Assembly: GCF_014648495.1 (NCBI RefSeq)
Contig: NZ_BMRF01000018.1
Location: 105,988-169,987 of the forward strand
Reading direction: 5' to 3'
Source of the DNA: Actinomadura cremea
GTDB lineage: Bacteria > Actinomycetota > Actinomycetes > Streptosporangiales > Streptosporangiaceae
DNA length: 64,000 nucleotides
The position numbers and the translations under genes are program-made. How positions within the stretch are numbered: position 1 is the first letter of the stretch; the number at the start of each line of letters is the position of its first letter. The notes beneath the pieces were generated by a model. It did not search any database and had not been told where the DNA came from. It saw only the letters and a list, made by a program, of their open reading frames with translations. This document shows positions 26,658-35,380 of this stretch, piece by piece.

Positions 26658-27098
26658 TCAGGGGCGGCGGGGGGCCAGGTAGCGGCCGATGAACTCGCGC
26701 TCGTGGGGGGTGAACCGGCGGAGTCGGTTGGCTTCGACGTCGAACGCGACGAGGGTCGACGTGGCCTCGGCGTAGACGTTGTCGTCGTCCCGCACCTCGT
26801 AGGCGAGCTTGAACGACGCGGCGCGGGCCTCGGTGACCCACGTCTCGACCCGGATCGGGTACACGGTCGGCAGCAGCGGGAGCCGGTAGGCGATCTCGTG
26901 CCGGGAGATCACCATGCCGCGGACGGGTTCCTCGCCCTTGCGCACCGGGTCGCCGTGGAGCATCTCCAGCCGCGCGTCCTCCAGGTAGCCGAGGAACTTG
27001 ACGTTGTTCACGTGCCCCTGCGAGTCGATGTCCCCGAAGCGGATGTGGAACTCGTAGACGTGCCGGTACTCGGCCGCGGGCAGGTCGTTCTCCGTCAT
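26658..27098 (-). CDS. Acyl-CoA thioesterase (hotdog fold, 4HBT type)
   Basis: This 146-residue single-hotdog protein has FHIRFGDIDSQGHVNNVKFLGYLEDARLEML, the 4HBT motif with the catalytic Asp, then VISRHEIAYRLPLL and ASFKLAYEVRDDDNVYAEATSTLVAFD. It hydrolyses acyl-CoA thioesters of unknown chain type. The ATG at 27098 has GAGG upstream; the longer frame to 27398 enters ettA and is rejected. It lies downstream of ettA on the same strand across a 131-base gap with a terminator. Confidence 0.9.
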   Translation of the reverse strand: MTENDLPAAEYRHVYEFHIRFGDIDSQGHVNNVKFLGYLEDARLEMLHGDPVRKGEEPVRGMVISRHEIAYRLPLLPTVYPIRVETWVTEARAASFKLAYEVRDDDNVYAEATSTLVAFDVEANRLRRFTPHEREFIGRYLAPRRP

Positions 27099-27182
27099 GT
27101 CCTCGCCTGGTGTACGGGGGTGGTCGAACGGCCCGATGCTACCCGCGGCCCGGCGTGCCTCCGTACTGCGGGATACGACAAA

Positions 27183-27220
27183 AACGGCCGCCGCCACGCG
27201 CACGCGCGGCGACGGCCGTT
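27183..27220 (-). terminator. Hairpin terminator after ettA
   Basis: AACGGCCG (27183-27190) pairs with CGGCCGTT (27213-27220) with further inner GC pairing, and on the minus strand it is followed by TTTT (27179-27182 read as AAAA on plus). It begins ten bases past the ettA stop. Confidence 0.7.
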
Positions 27221-27229
27221 CGCAAACCG

Positions 27230-28894
27230 CTAGTCGCGCGTCAGCTTGCGGTGCGTGACGCGGTGCGGGCGCGCGGCGTCCGCGCCGAGCCGCTCGATCT
27301 TGTTCTTCTCGTAGTCGGCGAAGTTGCCCTCGAACCAGAACCAGTTCGAGCCGCCCTCCCACGCGAGGATGTGCGTGGCGATGCGGTCCAGGAACCACCG
27401 GTCGTGCGAGGTGATCACGGCGCAGCCGGGGAACTCCAGCAGCGCGTTCTCCAGGCTCGACAGGGTGTCGGTGTCGAGGTCGTTGGTCGGCTCGTCCAGC
27501 AGCAGGACGTTGCCGCCCAGCTTGAGGGTGAGCGCCAGGTTCAGCCGGTTGCGCTCACCGCCCGACAGGACGCCCGACGGCTTCTGCTGGTCGGGGCCCT
27601 TGAACCCGAACGCCGCGACGTAGGCCCGGGACGGCATCTCGACCTGGCCGACGTTGATGTGGTCGAGCCCGTCGGACACGACCTCCCACACGGTCTTCTT
27701 CGGGTCGATGCCGCCGCGGCCCTGGTCGACGTAGGAGACCTTGACCGTCTCGCCGAGCCGCATCTCGCCGCCGTCCGGCTGCTCCTCACCGACGATCATC
27801 CGGAACAGCGTGGTCTTGCCGACGCCGTTCGGGCCGATGATGCCGACGATGCCGTTCGGCGGCAGGTTGAACGACAGCTCGTCCATCAGGATCCGGTCGT
27901 CGAAGCCCTTGGTCAGCTTGTCGGCGACGATCACCGTGTTGCCCAGGCGCGGACCCGGCGGGATCTGGATCTCCTCGAAGTCCAGCTTGCGGGTCTTCGC
28001 GGCCTCCGCGGCCATCTCCTCGTACCGCTCGAGACGCGCCTTGCTCTTCGTCTGCCGCGCCTTCGGGTTCGAGCGGACCCACTCGAGCTCGTCCTGCAGG
28101 CGCTTCTTGCGCTTGGCGTCCTTGTTGCCCTCGACCTTGAGCCGCTCCGCCTTCTTCTCCAGGTAGACGGAGTAGTTGCCCTCGTAGGGGTAGCAGCGGC
28201 CCCGGTCGAGCTCCAGGATCCAGGTCGCGACGTTGTCGAGGAAGTACCGGTCGTGGGTGACGGCGAGGACGGTGCCCTCGTACTTGGCGAGGAACTGCTC
28301 CAGCCACTGCACGCTCTCGGCGTCCAGGTGGTTGGTGGGCTCGTCCAGCAGCAGCAGGTCGGGGGCCTCCAGCAGGAGCTTGCAGAGCGCGACACGGCGC
28401 CGCTCACCACCCGACAGCTTCGCCACCTCGGCGTCCGGCGGCGGGCAGCGCAGCGCGTCCATCGCCTGCTCGAGCTGGCTGTCGAGGTCCCAGGCGTTGC
28501 GGTGGTCCAGCTGCTCCTGCAGCTTGCCCATCTCCGCCATGAGCTCGTCGGTGTAGTCCGTCGCCATCTGCTCGGCGATCTGGTTGAACCGGTCGAGGAG
28601 CGCCTTCGTCTCGGCGACGCCCTCTTCGACGTTCTCCAGAACGGTCTTCTCCTCGTTGAGCGGCGGCTCCTGCTGCAGCATCCCGACCGTGAAGCCCGGC
28701 ATGAGGCGCGCGTCGCCGTTCGACGGCTGTTCCAGACCGGCCATCATCCGCAGCAGCGTCGACTTACCGGTGCCGTTCGGCCCCAGGACGCCGATCTTGG
28801 CGCCGGGAAGGAAATGCAGGGTGACGTCGTCGAGGACGACCTTGTCGCCATGTGCCTTGCGCACACGCTGCATCGTATAGATGTACTCGGCCAT
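27230..28894 (-). CDS. ettA: Energy-dependent translational throttle protein EttA (ABC-F)
   Basis: The 554-residue ABC-F protein has two ATPase cassettes: GPNGTGKST with LSGGERRRVALCKLLL in the first, GPNGVGKTT with LSGGERNRLNLALTL in the second. The linker contains the charged KSKARLERYEEMAAEA arm that contacts the ribosome. MAEYIYTMQRVRKAHGDKVVLDDV is the characteristic EttA start, so the ATG at 28894 is used and 124 upstream in-frame codons are discarded. EttA gates the first elongation step in response to ADP/ATP. Length matches E. coli EttA (555). Confidence 0.96.
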   Translation of the reverse strand: MAEYIYTMQRVRKAHGDKVVLDDVTLHFLPGAKIGVLGPNGTGKSTLLRMMAGLEQPSNGDARLMPGFTVGMLQQEPPLNEEKTVLENVEEGVAETKALLDRFNQIAEQMATDYTDELMAEMGKLQEQLDHRNAWDLDSQLEQAMDALRCPPPDAEVAKLSGGERRRVALCKLLLEAPDLLLLDEPTNHLDAESVQWLEQFLAKYEGTVLAVTHDRYFLDNVATWILELDRGRCYPYEGNYSVYLEKKAERLKVEGNKDAKRKKRLQDELEWVRSNPKARQTKSKARLERYEEMAAEAAKTRKLDFEEIQIPPGPRLGNTVIVADKLTKGFDDRILMDELSFNLPPNGIVGIIGPNGVGKTTLFRMIVGEEQPDGGEMRLGETVKVSYVDQGRGGIDPKKTVWEVVSDGLDHINVGQVEMPSRAYVAAFGFKGPDQQKPSGVLSGGERNRLNLALTLKLGGNVLLLDEPTNDLDTDTLSSLENALLEFPGCAVITSHDRWFLDRIATHILAWEGGSNWFWFEGNFADYEKNKIERLGADAARPHRVTHRKLTRD

Positions 28895-29278
28895 AATTCT
28901 CAAGCCTAGAGGGTCCGCGGCACCGCTTGGTCGCACTCGCCGGACATCCCCGCCGCCCGGCCGGGCGGCCCGCCCGCCGGGGCCCGGCCGTTCCGCACCG
29001 ACCGGCCCCGCCCTCGAGCCCCTCAACCGCCAGGTGACAGCCGAATCCGCCGCATCCGGTCGCGGAGCCCACGCGGCTCCGTCGCCGTTGCCGACGCGCG
29101 GCGGCGGCGAGCCCGAACAAACCCGGACGCCGCGCGCCGCGACCGAGGGCGGTGGCCGTCCGGTGCGGTGGCCGTCCGGTGACGCCGGCCCGACGGTCCG
29201 ACGGTCCGCGAACGGCGAAGCCCGACTGTTCCGTCCGGTGACCGCGCGCCCGAGCTGCGGGGCCACGGCCGGCGGGGG
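28895..29278. other. Gene-free gap upstream of ettA
   Basis: This 384-base, very GC-rich stretch lies between the ettA start and the end of the diguanylate cyclase gene. It should contain the ettA promoter, which I cannot place. A 15-base direct repeat, GGTGGCCGTCCGGTG, occurs twice around 29150-29182. No protein-like frame is convincing. Confidence 0.5.
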
Positions 29279-30565
29279 TCAGGGCTCGGAGGCTCGGGGG
29301 CCTTCGAGGGCGGGCAGGCACACCCGGTCGCGTCCGGACGACTTGGCGCGGTAGAGCGCGAGGTCGGCCGCCGCGAGGAGTTCGATCAGGTCTTCGCCGT
29401 GGGTGTGGAAGAGCGCGACGCCGATCGACACCGTGACCGTCACCGTCCCGTCCTCCGCGGGGACCGCCAGCCGCTTCATCCGGCCCCGCAGCCGCTCGGC
29501 CACGCGGCACGCCTCGACCGTGTCGGCGCCCGGCAGGAGCACCACGAACTCCTCACCGCCGAACCGGCCGACCACGTCGTAGTCGCGCAGCTGGTGGCAC
29601 AGCGTGCTCGCGACACCGACCAGGACCTGGTCGCCGACCAGATGGCCGTGGGTGTCGTTGACCCGCTTGAAGTGATCGATGTCGATCAGCAGCAGCGCCA
29701 GCCCCGCGTGCGTCCGCAGCGCCCGCGACAGTTCGGTGTCGGCCTCCCGCTGCCAGGCCGCGGCGTTCAGCAGGCCCGTCTTGGCGTCCGTCCGCGCCGC
29801 CGCCTGCAACTGCTGGTGCATCAGGCTGCGCTGCAGCAGCATCACCGGGGGCAGCGCCATGAGCAGCATCCACGGCGTCAGCGCCGCGGTCACCGCGACC
29901 AGGATGCCGACGCACAGCTCCACCACGTCGAGGAGGAGGCTCTCGCGGTTCCACAGGACGTCACGCCAGCGGCCCTGCGGGTTGGCCGCGTGCGCCGCGA
30001 TCCCGACCAGCGCCGCGTTGACCACGGTGAACAGCGCCGCGCATCCGACCGCCGCCGCCACCTCCGGGCACGCCTCCACCACCCACTGCGCCCCTGCGAG
30101 CGGTTCCGGCACGACCTGGTGGAACGCCAACGACGCGCACGCACCCGCCAGACCGTGCGCGGACGCCACCAGCACGCGCCGGTACACCAGCGTGCGCCGC
30201 ACCCGGAACTGCAGCAGTGCCTGCAACGGGATGGGCATCAGCAGCGCGTACACCGGCGGCAGCAGCAGCGCCACCGGCAGCCACCAGGCCGACAGCAGGT
30301 CGCGCGCGACCCCCGCCGGGATCCCCAGCCGGCGCGTCGCCTCGATGCACACCGCCCCGCAGGCCACCAGCGCCCCGAACGTCACCAGGTCGTCGGCACG
30401 CCAGGAGGCGGTGGCCAACCCGGCGGCGAGGAGCGCCACATGGACGGCGACGACCACGGGCACGTACACCACGAGCAGGGACGGACGCCCCGCGATCGCC
30501 CTGCGCCGGGGCCTGCGGGCCAGTTCCCCACCACGGTCCTCGGCGGACGACTGCACTGCCGTCAT
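29279..30565 (-). CDS. Membrane-anchored diguanylate cyclase (GGDEF)
   Basis: The protein has 428 residues. The N-terminal 250 hold about seven hydrophobic spans (27-50, 55-75, 88-112, 125-150, 160-195, 210-230, 232-245), an MASE-like sensory region. The C-terminal GGDEF domain has DIDHFKRVNDTHGHLVGD and the active site GRFGGEEFVVLLPG, so it should make c-di-GMP. RDYD five residues before GGEEF is an intact inhibitory site (RxxD) for product feedback. No EAL domain is present. The ATG at 30565 is preceded by a weak GGGG. Confidence 0.93.
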   Translation of the reverse strand: MTAVQSSAEDRGGELARRPRRRAIAGRPSLLVVYVPVVVAVHVALLAAGLATASWRADDLVTFGALVACGAVCIEATRRLGIPAGVARDLLSAWWLPVALLLPPVYALLMPIPLQALLQFRVRRTLVYRRVLVASAHGLAGACASLAFHQVVPEPLAGAQWVVEACPEVAAAVGCAALFTVVNAALVGIAAHAANPQGRWRDVLWNRESLLLDVVELCVGILVAVTAALTPWMLLMALPPVMLLQRSLMHQQLQAAARTDAKTGLLNAAAWQREADTELSRALRTHAGLALLLIDIDHFKRVNDTHGHLVGDQVLVGVASTLCHQLRDYDVVGRFGGEEFVVLLPGADTVEACRVAERLRGRMKRLAVPAEDGTVTVTVSIGVALFHTHGEDLIELLAAADLALYRAKSSGRDRVCLPALEGPRASEP

Positions 30566-30907
30566 CCTTCCCCCTTACGTGCATCACGTTGTGTAACACG
30601 ATAGTTGCAAGGTGTGCGGAAGGGGCGTGAAACAGGTACCTTCGGTAGGGCACATGCGGCTGACCTTCGCGGGCACCCGCCTCCGGGCCCCGCTGAACAC
30701 GGCGGCCAATGCTCACCCGAAAGGGAAGGACCATGCGCGGCGTCTCCTGGATCTGATCCTCGCGCCCGACGAGTCGCCCACGCCTGCTCCCAGGGTGTTC
30801 GCGGTATCGGCTCACCTCCGTGCCTCGCTAGGCGATCGGTGATTCAACAGCGGATTCCGAGGTTTTTCGGCGCGCTTCGGGAAAGGCCGGTTCGCTGGGG
30901 CGCGAGG
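30566..30907. other. Gene-free gap between the diguanylate cyclase and ssb genes
   Basis: The gap holds the leftward promoter of the cyclase gene around a GTGTAACAC palindrome near 30590. On the plus strand a 62-codon frame (30654-30842, starting MRLTFAGTRLRAP) and a seven-codon frame MRGVSWI at 30733-30756 with AAGGGAAGG upstream can be drawn. Neither has further support. I found no riboswitch consensus here. Confidence 0.4.
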
Positions 30908-31306
30908 TCAGGCGGCTCTGGGTTCCTGTTCCGTGAGGGTCGCTCTGCGGGTGGGAGTGAACTCGGCGGTGCCTCGGTTGAGGTCGTGGCCCAAGGTGGC
31001 CGCCTCTATGTCGACGGCGGTGCGCCACTGGCCGTCGCGTTCGTACTGGCGGACGCGGAGGCGGCCGGAGACCACGACGGGGGTGCCGCGGCCGATCTGC
31101 GAGGCGTGGACGTTGTCGGCGAGGGTTCGGCGGCAGATGGCGTTCATGAACTGGGTCTCCTGGTCGATCCACTCGCCGGTCTGCCGGTCGTAGCGGCGGG
31201 GCGTGCAGCCGATCCGCAGCGAGAGGAACGGGGCTCCGTTCGCCGTGACCACGTACGTGGGTTCGGCGACGGCCCAGCCGATGACGGTGACGTGCGCTTC
31301 GTTCAC
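30908..31306 (-). CDS. ssb: Single-stranded DNA-binding protein paralogue
   Basis: This 132-residue OB-fold protein runs VNEAHVTVIGWAVAEPTYVVTANGAPFLSLRIGCTPRRYDRQTGEW..., with DQETQFMNAICRRTLADNV and GTPVVVSGRLRVRQYERDGQWRTAVDIEA. The acidic tail motif of the main SSB (DDDIPF) is missing, so this is likely a secondary SSB as in Streptomyces SsbB-like proteins. The GTG at 31306 has GGAGG six bases upstream. It lies downstream of dynB with a hairpin between them. Confidence 0.9.
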   Translation of the reverse strand: MNEAHVTVIGWAVAEPTYVVTANGAPFLSLRIGCTPRRYDRQTGEWIDQETQFMNAICRRTLADNVHASQIGRGTPVVVSGRLRVRQYERDGQWRTAVDIEAATLGHDLNRGTAEFTPTRRATLTEQEPRAA

Positions 31307-31417
31307 GGTGACCTCCGGGTTCGCGCGTGATTTCCACGGTGACGCGCCGGAAGGGTGACCGGAAGGGGGATGCGGAATTGTGGACAACCGGCCCGATCGC
31401 CTCGGGTGCGGCGGCCG

Positions 31418-31456
31418 CCGTGGTCATGGCCGTCATCGGCGCCGCCATGACCACGG
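31418..31456 (-). terminator. Hairpin terminator after dynB
   Basis: CCGTGGTCATGGC pairs with GCCATGACCACGG, 13 perfect pairs across a 13-base loop, with further GC pairing after a two-base bulge. It lies 44 bases past the dynB stop and ends the cobalamin-dynamin gene run. Confidence 0.65.
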
Positions 31457-31499
31457 TGCGGCTTCAGTCCCGCCGCTGCGGCCGTCTGCCGCCGTCGTG

Positions 31500-33206
31500 C
31501 TAGACGGCCGCCGGGCTGCTCTCCTTGCCGAGGGCCACGTCGGCGTAGGTGCGCAGGTCGTCTTCGATGGGTGCGATGACCTTCTCCCGCGCGACCCGTT
31601 CGATGCCCTCGCGCATGTGCTCCTCCATCCTGTCGCCGTGTTTGGCGGACGAGAGGGCCACGAGGTTGCGGCAGGCCGACGTGGTGAGCCGTCCCATGCC
31701 GAGGGTGCACAGGACGAGGACGGCGACGTAGGGGATCAGGCCCGCGTCGCCGAGGGGGCCGGGGGCGGTCGAGTCCATGACGCCGTAGCCGATGAGGACG
31801 GCGATCCACACGGTGCTGAGGGCCGCGACCAGGGCGAGGAAATACTGCCAGGTCTTGACGAGCCACCACCAGCGGGGCACCTGGTTGAAGCTGGGGAGGG
31901 CCGCGCGGAGGGACTCGCCGAGGGCCTCGGGGATCTCGGCGGCGCGGGAACGGGCCGCCATGCGCACCGAACGGGACCAGTGGACGGGCAGTTCCGCGGC
32001 GACGCCCTCCGCGACGCCCTGGAGCGCGACGTCCACGTCGCCCTGCTGGGCGCCGACGGGGCCGGTGAAGGCGCCGCGGAGTTCCTCGCGGAGTTCGGTG
32101 AGGCGCATCCGGCGGAGGGGGTCGGAGCGGAGGCGCGTGATGAGGGTGGTGACGGGCCAGTCGATGAAGTCGGCGGCCCGCAGCTCGTAGGCGCTCTCCA
32201 TGGCCTCGGCGACCGCGGGGGCGCCGGCGGCGTCGCCGAACGCCTGGACGAGCTCGGCGCGGCGGCCGTCGTCGATCGTGGTCGGCGGTTCGGCGGGCAG
32301 GCGGTGCTCGGCGAAGCGTTCGGCGACCCGGTCGACGTCGGTGGACAGTCGTTCGCTGCGGGCGCGGCGGGCGGCGACGGTGTCGACGAGGACCTCGCGG
32401 AAGCCGGTGACGCCGTCCTCGGCGACCGCGGACGACGTCACGATGCGGGGGTCGGCCAGGCCCTCGGCTTCGAGGAGGCGGCGCAGGTCGGCGACGCAGT
32501 CGTCGATCTCGGCGGGGCCGAGCCGGTCGACCTGGTTCAGGACGATCAGGGTGACGCCGGTGTGCCGGGCGAACGGGATGATGTAGTTGCGGTGCAGGGC
32601 CGCGTCGGCGTACTTCTGCGGGTCGACGACCCAGACGAGGAGGTCGGCGACGGTGACGAACCGGTCGACCTCGGCGCGGTGCATCGCCTGGATCGAGTCG
32701 TGGTCGGGCAGGTCGAGCAGGACGAGCCCCTGCAGGGAGCCGTCGGAGCGCTCCGTCGCGCCCGCGCGGGCGAAGCGGTGCTTCTTGTCGACGTCGAGCC
32801 AGTCGAGGAGGGGGCCGGCACCGTCGAGGCCCCAGACGCAGGCGTGCGCCTTGGAGGTCATCGGGCGGCGCATCCCGGGCGGTGACAGTTCGAGGCCGCA
32901 GATGGCGTTGAACAGGGAGGACTTGCCGCTGCCGGTGCCGCCCGCGAGGGTCACGACGGTGTGCTCGCCGGACAGCTTGAGCCGCTGCCCGGCGCGGTCG
33001 AGGAGGGCCCCGGCCTCCTCGAGGAGGGGCCGGTCGAGCCGTCCGGCGCCCGCCCGGACGAGCCGGCCGAGGCCGTCGAGGCGGTCGGTGAGGGCGGGGG
33101 CCGCGGGCTCGGCGGGGGGTGCGCCGGCGCCGGACGGGACGGGGATCGGGCCGGTGCCGGCCGGGGAGCCCGCCGGTGGGTTCGCGGGGACGGCCGATGT
33201 CGTCAT
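31500..33206 (-). CDS. dynB: Dynamin-like GTPase DynB
   Basis: The protein has 568 residues. The GTPase domain shows G1 GGTGSGKSS (near 85), G3 DLPDHDS (near 155) and G4 NQVD (near 210). A helical region follows, with a membrane hairpin near residues 440-505 (FLALVAALSTVWIAVLIGYG and LIPYVAVLVLCTLGM). This matches the second protein of the Streptomyces DynA/DynB pair, which helps Z-rings close at sporulation septa. The ATG overlaps the dynA stop (ATGA), so the two are made together. The sporulation role here is inferred from the family. Confidence 0.85.
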   Translation of the reverse strand: MTTSAVPANPPAGSPAGTGPIPVPSGAGAPPAEPAAPALTDRLDGLGRLVRAGAGRLDRPLLEEAGALLDRAGQRLKLSGEHTVVTLAGGTGSGKSSLFNAICGLELSPPGMRRPMTSKAHACVWGLDGAGPLLDWLDVDKKHRFARAGATERSDGSLQGLVLLDLPDHDSIQAMHRAEVDRFVTVADLLVWVVDPQKYADAALHRNYIIPFARHTGVTLIVLNQVDRLGPAEIDDCVADLRRLLEAEGLADPRIVTSSAVAEDGVTGFREVLVDTVAARRARSERLSTDVDRVAERFAEHRLPAEPPTTIDDGRRAELVQAFGDAAGAPAVAEAMESAYELRAADFIDWPVTTLITRLRSDPLRRMRLTELREELRGAFTGPVGAQQGDVDVALQGVAEGVAAELPVHWSRSVRMAARSRAAEIPEALGESLRAALPSFNQVPRWWWLVKTWQYFLALVAALSTVWIAVLIGYGVMDSTAPGPLGDAGLIPYVAVLVLCTLGMGRLTTSACRNLVALSSAKHGDRMEEHMREGIERVAREKVIAPIEDDLRTYADVALGKESSPAAV

Positions 33207-35380
33207 CGGGCAACCTCGAGGTTGTAGGTGGCCTGGTACAGCTGGACGGGGACGGTCTCGTCGGGGATGCCGACCGCGTCGAGGACCTGCCCGAACCGGA
33301 TCGCCTCCTCGTCGAACAGCATCCCGATGCGGCTGCGCAGGTCGGCGCGGGCCTTGGCGCCCATCCCGCGGAGGGACTCGGCGCCGAACAGGGCTTTGAG
33401 CAGGCGCTGCGGGACGGCGCCGCCCTCGTCGTCGGACGCGCCGTGGCCGAGCAGCCCGACGGTCAGGACGAGGGAGACCGCCTCGGTGTCGAAGGAGACC
33501 AGCTTGGCGACCGAGCGCTTGGTCACTCCCTCGGTGCGGATCAGCTCCTGGACGTGGTCCTGCCAGGCGCTGACGGCCCGGGTGACGCGGCGGGCGAGTT
33601 CCGGGGAGACGGTGCCGATCTCGGCGGCGGGGCCGGACACGACGGGGCCGCCCGCCGGGTGCTCGCGCCACAGGGCGAGGACGTGTTCGGCGCCGCGCTC
33701 GGCGGACGCGATGATCAGCGATTCGAGGCTGCTGCGCAGGGCCGCCTTGAGCGCGCGCACACGGGTGGGGCTGCGACGGCGCCGGTTCGAGCCGCGTCCC
33801 CGGCGCGCGCGCTGAACGTGGAGCGAGCGGAGGAGGTCGCCCGTCCCGGCGAAGTCCTGCCAGCGGGCGAGCGCCTCGCCGCGCAGCAGGGACCCGTCGC
33901 GGGTGGCCTCGTCCAGTTCGGCGAGGGCGGTGCCGTAGCCGGACTCGACGGCGCGGGCCAGTTCGGCGCGCTGCCCGGCCTGCGCCTCGACGTGCTCGCC
34001 GATCTCGGACACGCGGTCGCGGATGCTGTCCAGGACGGCGGCGAGGGTGTCGCCGACGACGATCTCGCGGCCGGAGGTGTCGGCGGCGACGCCGGTCAGC
34101 CATTCGCGCACGTCCGCGACGGCCTCTTCCGGCAGGCGGCTCTCCTCGATGCGGGTCTCGGGGACGGTGAACCGCCGGGCGTCGCCGACGCCGTGCTCGT
34201 CCAGCATCTCGCCGAAGTGCTCGACGACCTCGGCCGCGCCCGCCCCCGCGGACCCCTGCGGGACGCGCGACAGCACGACGCCGACCGTGGCGCCGTTCTC
34301 CTTGGCGCGGTCGATCATCTGCCACACCATCGCGTCGGCGTACCGGGCGGCGGTGGTGACGCACAGCCACAGGTCGGCGGCAGCCATCAGCTTGGTGGCG
34401 AACTCGTAGTGGTCCTCGAAGACGGAGTCGAAGTCGGGGCTGTCGAGCAGGGCGAGGCCGGGCGGCAGCGCGTCGCTGGCGATGACGACGAGCTGGTCGC
34501 CGGCGATCGCGTCCGGCGCGGGCCCGCGGACGCGGCCCATGCCGGGCAGCAGCGGCCCCTCCATGAACCAGTCCACGTGGTCGGGGTGGCAGACCAGGAT
34601 CGGGCTGCTGGTGGTGGGGCGGAGCACGCCGGTGGCGCTGACGCGGGACCCGACGAGCGTGTTGACCAGCGTCGACTTGCCCGCGCCGGTCGATCCGCCG
34701 AGGACCACCAGCAGCGGGGTGCCGGCCGCCTGGATGCGCGGGAGGACGTAGTCCTCGATCTGGCCGCGCAGCTCGGCGCGGGCCTCCCCGGCCTCGTCGG
34801 CACCGGGCAGGTCGAGGACGAACTCGAACGCGCCGAGCCGCTCGCGGAGCGCCGTGAGGGCCTGGATCAGCTCGCCCTGCCGGACGGTCCCGGCGCCGTC
34901 GCGGGGGTCGCGCCGCGCGGGCGGCTCACCGCCCGCGGGCGTCCCGGACGTCCCGGACGTCCCGGACGTGTCGGACGTGTCGGACGTGTCGGACGTGTCG
35001 GCACCGCGCGTCTCGTCCGCTTCACCGGACGCGTCGTCGCCGCGCGAACCGTCGGGCTTCTCGGACGTACCGGACTCGCGGGGCGGCCCGGCGTCCTCGC
35101 CGGGCGCGTCGGCCCTGCGACCGTCCCCGTCCGTGTCCTTGCGCGCGTGCTTGCCCCTGGCCCTCCCCTTGCTCTTCCCCTTCTTCCCTTCGTCCTTCTC
35201 GCTCGCGTCGTTCTCGGGGGCGGTATCGGACACGGCGTCCGGTTCGCCGCGGACGGCGGGCACGGTGCGTCCCGCGGACGTCGTCCGCCGCTCGGGCGCC
35301 GCGGGGTCCCGTTCGCCGGGCCCCGGGCCGGTGCCCGCCTCCTCGTCGTGAACCGCGCTCTGCTCTGCGGGGGGTGTCAC
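33203..35380 (-). CDS. dynA: Dynamin-like GTPase DynA with long disordered N-terminus
   Basis: The protein has 725 residues. The first 150 are charged and low-complexity (KKGKSKGRARGKHARK, then a DTS/GTS repeat). The GTPase domain follows, with G1 GGSTGAGKST near 205, G3 DSPDFDS near 270 and the GVVLSRVP strand at the G4 position, where a clear N/TKxD is absent. Unlike DynB it has no strong membrane hairpin. Its GTG start overlaps the cobA stop (GTGA), which places a cytokinesis-type gene in direct translational coupling with a siroheme/cobalamin gene. Confidence 0.84.
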   Translation of the reverse strand: MTPPAEQSAVHDEEAGTGPGPGERDPAAPERRTTSAGRTVPAVRGEPDAVSDTAPENDASEKDEGKKGKSKGRARGKHARKDTDGDGRRADAPGEDAGPPRESGTSEKPDGSRGDDASGEADETRGADTSDTSDTSDTSGTSGTSGTPAGGEPPARRDPRDGAGTVRQGELIQALTALRERLGAFEFVLDLPGADEAGEARAELRGQIEDYVLPRIQAAGTPLLVVLGGSTGAGKSTLVNTLVGSRVSATGVLRPTTSSPILVCHPDHVDWFMEGPLLPGMGRVRGPAPDAIAGDQLVVIASDALPPGLALLDSPDFDSVFEDHYEFATKLMAAADLWLCVTTAARYADAMVWQMIDRAKENGATVGVVLSRVPQGSAGAGAAEVVEHFGEMLDEHGVGDARRFTVPETRIEESRLPEEAVADVREWLTGVAADTSGREIVVGDTLAAVLDSIRDRVSEIGEHVEAQAGQRAELARAVESGYGTALAELDEATRDGSLLRGEALARWQDFAGTGDLLRSLHVQRARRGRGSNRRRRSPTRVRALKAALRSSLESLIIASAERGAEHVLALWREHPAGGPVVSGPAAEIGTVSPELARRVTRAVSAWQDHVQELIRTEGVTKRSVAKLVSFDTEAVSLVLTVGLLGHGASDDEGGAVPQRLLKALFGAESLRGMGAKARADLRSRIGMLFDEEAIRFGQVLDAVGIPDETVPVQLYQATYNLEVAR
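34941..35003 (-). repeat. Seven tandem 9-bp units in the dynA linker
   Basis: GTCCCGGAC occurs three times, then GTGTCGGAC three times and a final degenerate copy, all in frame. They encode repeats of Asp-Thr-Ser and Gly-Thr-Ser on the minus strand. The two homogeneous blocks suggest successive slippage expansions in a disordered linker. Confidence 0.9.

Noticed and set aside
30566-30907. Riboswitch (c-di-AMP or other) in the gap before ssb
   Set aside because: No consensus core of any class I know could be matched on either strand.
30605-31330. A 241-codon plus-strand frame over the ssb gene
   Set aside because: It opposes an OB-fold protein with a GGAGG-led start; its first 100 codons have no protein-like composition.
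30828-31454. A 208-codon minus-strand frame overlapping ssb in another phase
   Set aside because: It shares DNA with ssb in a shifted frame and starts inside the terminator hairpin of dynB.
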